This document shows positions 61,201-64,000 of a DNA stretch of 64,000 nt, one piece after another. Location: NCBI GenBank assembly GCA_965153455.1, contig OZ234493.1, forward strand, positions 35,764,213-35,828,212, written 5' to 3'. Position numbers and translations under genes: made by a program. Position 1 is the first letter of the stretch, and each line of letters begins with the position of its first letter. The notes below the pieces were generated by a model, which was not told the DNA's origin, made no database searches, and saw nothing but the letters and a program-made list of their open reading frames with translations. The stretch is from Sphagnum compactum (Eukaryota > Bryophyta > Sphagnopsida > Sphagnales).

Positions 61201-64000
61201 TCACTCTCAAATTGTCATCAGCCAATCACCTCGGGAAGCAAATGCTTACTGTCCCTGTCAGTGAGTCATGCTTGTGAACCAAGTATGTGCGCTCGTAAAA
61301 TTGGAATGCAGCATACTTGACACCTGAATTATGTTCAGGGACCCAGCCACCACTACAAGAACATGTCTTTTCCACCCTTAGCATTTATAACATTGATATC
61401 CTTGCTGCAAAATTGTCAGTGCATTCTTGAAAAGATTTGGAACTTTGCCATGTTTTGCAGATATATATAATTGAAAGTACAACAATCCAATCTTTAATTT
61501 TGCAACTTTCTTCCACATTCAACTTTCAGCTATCAGTTTGGGACCGTTTTTTTTAACCCTTTTGGTGGTAGTGAGTTTGGCAGATAATCAAATCAATGCT
61601 GACTCTTAACAGCATCCTCCAAAAAGCAATCCAAGGAATCCACAAGTACATTCTTGTTCCCCTGAAATAATTTTCCCCAGCTGAAACAGTTATTACATGG
61701 GTGCTTCTCAGCTTGTCATGTCATGATGCATGATTGTTATGAAATGAGAATCACAAAAATTTCAGTTTAGGCACCACCAATGGATGATGATTTTGTATGC
61801 TGTGCAGGCATCTAGAAAACTGGCGCAAGTACCAACATCTTTGGAAGCAGGATAGGATGGCAATTTTGTCGAAATTTGTTGCCAAGAATCCCACTGCTGC
61901 CTTTTTTGAGAAGAAGCTTGAAAAGTACTTCAAAGTGAGACTTGATGATTGAAAACCCATGCATCATTCATATGAATCCTCATGCATCATTTGTCTCACA
62001 TTCATGTGAATCATCATCCATCATGTTTGGTAGGTACTCTTCTTCTTCTTCTTCTTCCTGCTCTGGAGAATCTGAAGATTCCTTGCAGGCAGGGGGTAAC
62101 GAAATCAAAAGATGTGGCATTGTGGATTGTTTTCTTTTGCAGGTTTCAACAGATATTTTGGTGATACCAAAGGACAAGTCTGTGGAGTTTATTCAAATCA
62201 GCTCACACCAACTTGCTGCAGCTGTGCGCACTGAAGCTCTTGCATGGTTACAAGCTATTGGTGATAGCATGTCCACTTTGGAGAAGGAGAGGGTGAAAGC
62301 TCTTCATGACAAGATGGACCGCTGGTTCAAAGTTCTTCACCAGGTATCAAATCTCCCTGATTGCTTGCATCAGCGAAAGAAAATTTACCAATATCTGAGA
62401 AAACTGCAGCATATACTGCAAGGTAGAAAAACATTCCCTTCTCTATTGAAAGCTCATGAATTCCCATTGTTAAAAATCATACTGTGACGTCTCTTGAGTG
62501 GTAGCCAACATCATGACTGGATCGTTCCATTGCAACAGAAATGCACCCAGGAAATAAGATGTCCTTCATGATGATGAAAGGCAATTGATTGATCAATTGA
62601 TCGATAGTCTAAAGTGTGACAAATTTTGTGTGTGGGGTTTTTTGCTATGGCTTTTGTTGCAGCCACCTGATTCACTGGAGAATCTGAAGATGGTGTTAAA
62701 TGTTGTGGCAGAAGTTTTGAGCTCAGGCATGGTAGTGGAATTGGAGTGAGTGAGCAAGCGAGCATCACCTCATCACCCTTTTGAGTCCTCTCTTTCTCTC
62801 CCTGTCTCTACTGTACTGAACTTCTTTCATATGCCACCCAAGTCCTGGTCCTGACATCTAATCCAGTTCCCACAGTGTAAACATCACTAGCGTTGCCCAC
62901 CTAAACCCTAAACCCTTCAAACCACCACATTTTCCTTCTTCCATGGATGATGATTCAAGAGGGGAACCCCCTGAGGCTTCACCTGAAAAAACCACATCAT
63001 GCATGCATGAATCAGGTATTTGGAGCTGGAAGAGCGTATCAGAACTCGAGAGCTGTACAACCTACAAGAGCCAATGGAAGACAAGGCACGCACATTTCTT
63101 CTCCGACAACGGTAAAAAAAGAAAGATCTCCAAATTGCTTTTTTCCAAAGCACCCAATTCTTGAAATCTTCTGACTTGTGATTTGTAAGCATAAATTTAC
63201 AGTTCTTGTCATTTTTTCCATAGGTATTCAATAAGGATGTTATGACACAAATTATGTGCATTGATCACAACTTTCTCTGTGTCCAGTTTAGGTCAAGAGT
63301 CTCAACTTGTTGATCGATTGGGTTCTTCCTGTACAATGTTTTATTATAACAGTATAATAATTTTTTTTAGTGATGATCGAGGATCAGAAAGCCTGTAGAG
63401 TTGGACTCCATGAGGAACAAAACACACTGACGGCTGGCTGGGCATGACTACTAGTACTTGACTCCATGTTGAATCAATCAGGTGGGATGAGCTGGAGAAG
63501 GAAGCTTCTGCCTTGTCTTTATCTCTACAAACGACCAAAAAAAACTTTGTTGAAGTAACAGAGTCACAGGTTCAAGATTTTGTGAAGACCACAGTTGAGT
63601 TTCGAGACCGAATGAATGTGAAGGGACCCGTCAAGTGCACTGACCTTGACCTTGGTCTTCAGCTGCTGGTAGAATTCCAGGTAACTTCTTCACCTACCTG
63701 AAAAACACCCTTTTTGGGACTTTGCTGAGTGCTGAATCTCAATCCCGTCCTCTTCTACCATCTGATATATATGCTACCTTCATCCCTGCTTGGGGAAGAG
63801 TTCAAGTGTGGTAGGCTAGCTTGGGTGTAGGAGCTTTCATCACCAACATTTCAAACATACATGCATACATACATATGTATGTATGTTTACTTGTATTTTC
63901 TTTTTGTTTAGGAAGACTAGCACATCAACTGAGATCTGAAACCTGAAAAAGTGGGATTTGTCTGTGACAGGCTGAGTTTGAGATAATGCAAAAGACCAAA
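51320..64000 (+). CDS. Axonemal dynein heavy chain, N-terminal tail (29 exons, runs off the right edge)
   Basis: Dynein heavy chains are flagellar motor subunits; the N-terminal tail dimerises and binds intermediate chains and the docking site. Exons, chained by frame-compatible splice sites: 51320-52294, 52461-52604, 53127-53234, 53612-53677, 53928-54095, 54251-54328, 54621-54761, 54996-55159, 55579-55744, 56140-56314, 56501-56595, 56842-56916, 57100-57216, 57514-57624, 57897-58082, 58323-58508, 59043-59150, 59449-59507, 59754-59943, 60216-60338, 60592-60666, 61001-61069, about 61134-61181, 61808-61934, 62143-62343, 62663-62745, 63016-63111, 63482-63680, 63971-64000. About 1,450 residues result; the family is usually about 4,000-4,600, so the linker and motor lie beyond. 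Diagnostic DHC_N1 motifs: SPLAETEFWRDR, VWIISRYYSDDACMGSL, PPVAGSINWARSLF, VNFSRNLAQIIREIKYLD, YYSHWEKRIFWAL, FVRWMDGTCLETP. An inner-arm (I1/f, DNAH10/DNAH2-like) class is my best guess but uncertain. Expression is expected in sperm-forming cells only. Confidence 0.9.
52461..56916 (+). CDS. Dynein heavy chain exons 2-12 (first half of DHC_N1 region)
   Basis: These eleven exons read continuously after splicing: LMLQLFVPLLAREQGM, LEGTLSDWVPALGTAIH, SPLAETEFWRDRSSSLSSLY, VSELSKMFLEAKDNVKFLTT, ALRLVWIISRYYSDDACM, IAERVSQETDFRNLVKR, SGRDPRWEFDRKKLFERT, MVAPVENLPFDAFDKSH, and FLKEINFTREVFQLCRAAPP. All introns are 93-420 bases with AG acceptors. Intron 5 starts with GC (CCAG|GCAAGT at 54,096), the common non-GT donor class. 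The order and spacing match the N-terminal dynein tail of other eukaryotes as I recall it. Confidence 0.88.
55195..55215. repeat. Poly-C run in dynein intron 8
   Basis: A run of about 14 C bases lies in intron 8. Similar G or C runs occur near 19,962, 28,600, 42,460, 44,066 and 59,690, all in GC-richer blocks. Confidence 0.8.
57100..61069 (+). CDS. Dynein heavy chain exons 13-22 (second half of DHC_N1 region)
   Basis: Exon 13 opens with PPVAGSINWARSLFMRVRKT, the strongest tail motif. Following exons give KQMMIFEKNWVIEWAQ, PVLRKEGGKTMQVNFSRNL and AQIIREIKYLDAMGFHLPEF, then DPGFADLTWNALGIPDFVKN, a charged linker (IQPPTKEADVLDLP), QVLEDLLRQYRAIAPLLMK, FVSYYSHWEKRIFWALNLM, and RPFVRWMDGTCLETPEQ with EEPYTFSFYNDISSNPQ. 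Phases join cleanly at all nine internal junctions. Introns 13 and 16 hold hairpin-forming inserts (see separate entries). Confidence 0.88.
57330..57470. mobile_element. Hairpin-forming insert in dynein intron 13 (MITE-like)
   Basis: ACATACCAGTGTTGGTCTGG (from about 57,344) is answered in inverted orientation by CCAGACCAACACTGGTATGT (to about 57,458). The arms pair over roughly 25 bases and enclose about 60-70 bases. The insert sits wholly in an intron, between a TATATATATG tract and a normal donor/acceptor pair. A miniature inverted-repeat element or a hairpin RNA source are both possible. Confidence 0.55.
58645..58760. mobile_element. Foldback insert in dynein intron 16
   Basis: CACCCTGCCCATTATGTTGT followed by GTAAGACGCCA (58,660-58,690) pairs with TGGCGCCTTACCCACCATAA followed by TGGGCAAGGGTG (58,720-58,751) with only a few mismatches; the loop is 29 bases. 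Pairing weakly extends outward (GAGTGGTCAAG with GAGACCATTC). The insert is intronic and leaves the gene's frame untouched. Confidence 0.6.
61134..63680 (+). CDS. Dynein heavy chain exons 23-28 (region leading to the linker)
   Basis: The exons encode ESICAQAFQRGQKRLR, HLENWRKYQHLWKQDRMAIL, SKFVAKNPTAAFFEKKLEKY, a 67-residue exon with ALAWLQAIGDSMSTLEKE, then VLNVVAEVLSSGMVVELEYL, ELEERIRTRELYNLQEPMED, and KGPVKCTDLDLGLQLLVEF. The last phrase resembles the GP-x4-DLD-x-GL-x-LL element just before the dynein linker. Exon 23 does not join exon 22 in frame: with the CAG acceptor at 61,131-61,133 there is one surplus base. All other joins are clean. Confidence 0.8.
63855..63890. repeat. ATAC / GTAT palindromic microsatellite in dynein intron 28
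   Basis: ACATACATGCATACATACAT is directly followed by ATGTATGTATGTTT, giving a self-complementary tract able to form a small cruciform. It lies 90 bases before the exon 29 acceptor. Confidence 0.75.
63971..64000 (+). CDS. Dynein heavy chain exon 29, cut by the window edge
   Basis: After a GACAG acceptor the frame reads AEFEIMQKTK to the last base. It joins exon 28 in phase 0 and continues the GLQLLVEFQ segment, so the gene goes on beyond this window. Confidence 0.75.

Noticed and set aside
61942-62142. Extension of dynein exon 25 upstream to 61,942
   Set aside because: The open frame continues left by chance, but the TTTTGCAG acceptor at 62,142 and the phase-0 join to exon 24 at 61,934 mark this stretch as an intron.

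Overview
This window is nuclear DNA from a streptophyte that makes swimming sperm. The evidence is a multi-exon axonemal-type dynein heavy chain gene with compact GT-AG introns, whose acceptors are mostly TGCAG, together with TTTAGGG telomere-like repeats and CACTA-type transposon ends. A charophyte alga, bryophyte, lycophyte or fern would fit; I cannot name the species. Flowering plants and conifers lack motile sperm and are unlikely.

The only gene that looks intact is at the right edge. From 51,320 to beyond 64,000 on the + strand I could chain 29 exons, with one unresolved junction near 61,070-61,134. They give about 1,450 residues of the N-terminal tail (DHC_N1 region) of a dynein heavy chain. 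The linker and AAA+ motor lie outside the window. The start is fixed by an in-frame stop six bases upstream. Exon 1 carries Gly, Glu and Gln tracts made by GGA, GAG and CAG triplet expansion.

The other 51 kb is repeats and decayed mobile DNA. AT-rich blocks (about 0-19.8, 29-39.7 and 45.7-50.5 kb) alternate with GC-richer blocks (about 19.9-28.9 and 39.9-45.7 kb). From the left: a tandem repeat of about 150 bp (0.66-1.24 kb); a CCTAGG-rich dispersed repeat (1.5-3.1 kb, second copy at 18.0-19.8 kb); a broken minus-strand transposon-like gene resembling the DUF7869 family (4.0-6.9 kb); a complete non-autonomous CACTA element with TTA target duplications (8,667-10,105); another CACTA-type right end (14,309); an array of palindromes at about 50-bp spacing (16.8-18.0 kb); a broken organelle-type group II intron reverse transcriptase (about 23.1-23.65 kb); a 60-75 bp minisatellite (25.1-25.8 kb); a 180-bp satellite built from two ~90-bp halves (29.4-30.6 kb); TTTAGGG-containing repeats (39.67-39.94 kb); a CACACTGGGACATAA minisatellite (45.05-45.72 kb); and several shorter arrays up to the dynein gene.

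Three connections go beyond single features. The CACTA-bounded repeats share a (CCTA)n tract and, in three cases, a tRNA-like module with A-box and B-box motifs. A composite unit (TGCAG-rich block, then CACATGTTGTTGAAC-type repeats, then a GGGGGGTGTGGG tract) occurs twice in direct orientation about 14.5 kb apart. A GTGGCCAC palindrome core recurs in unrelated repeat arrays across the first 18 kb. No conventional tRNA, rRNA or CRISPR was found. All family assignments are from recalled motifs, with no database search.
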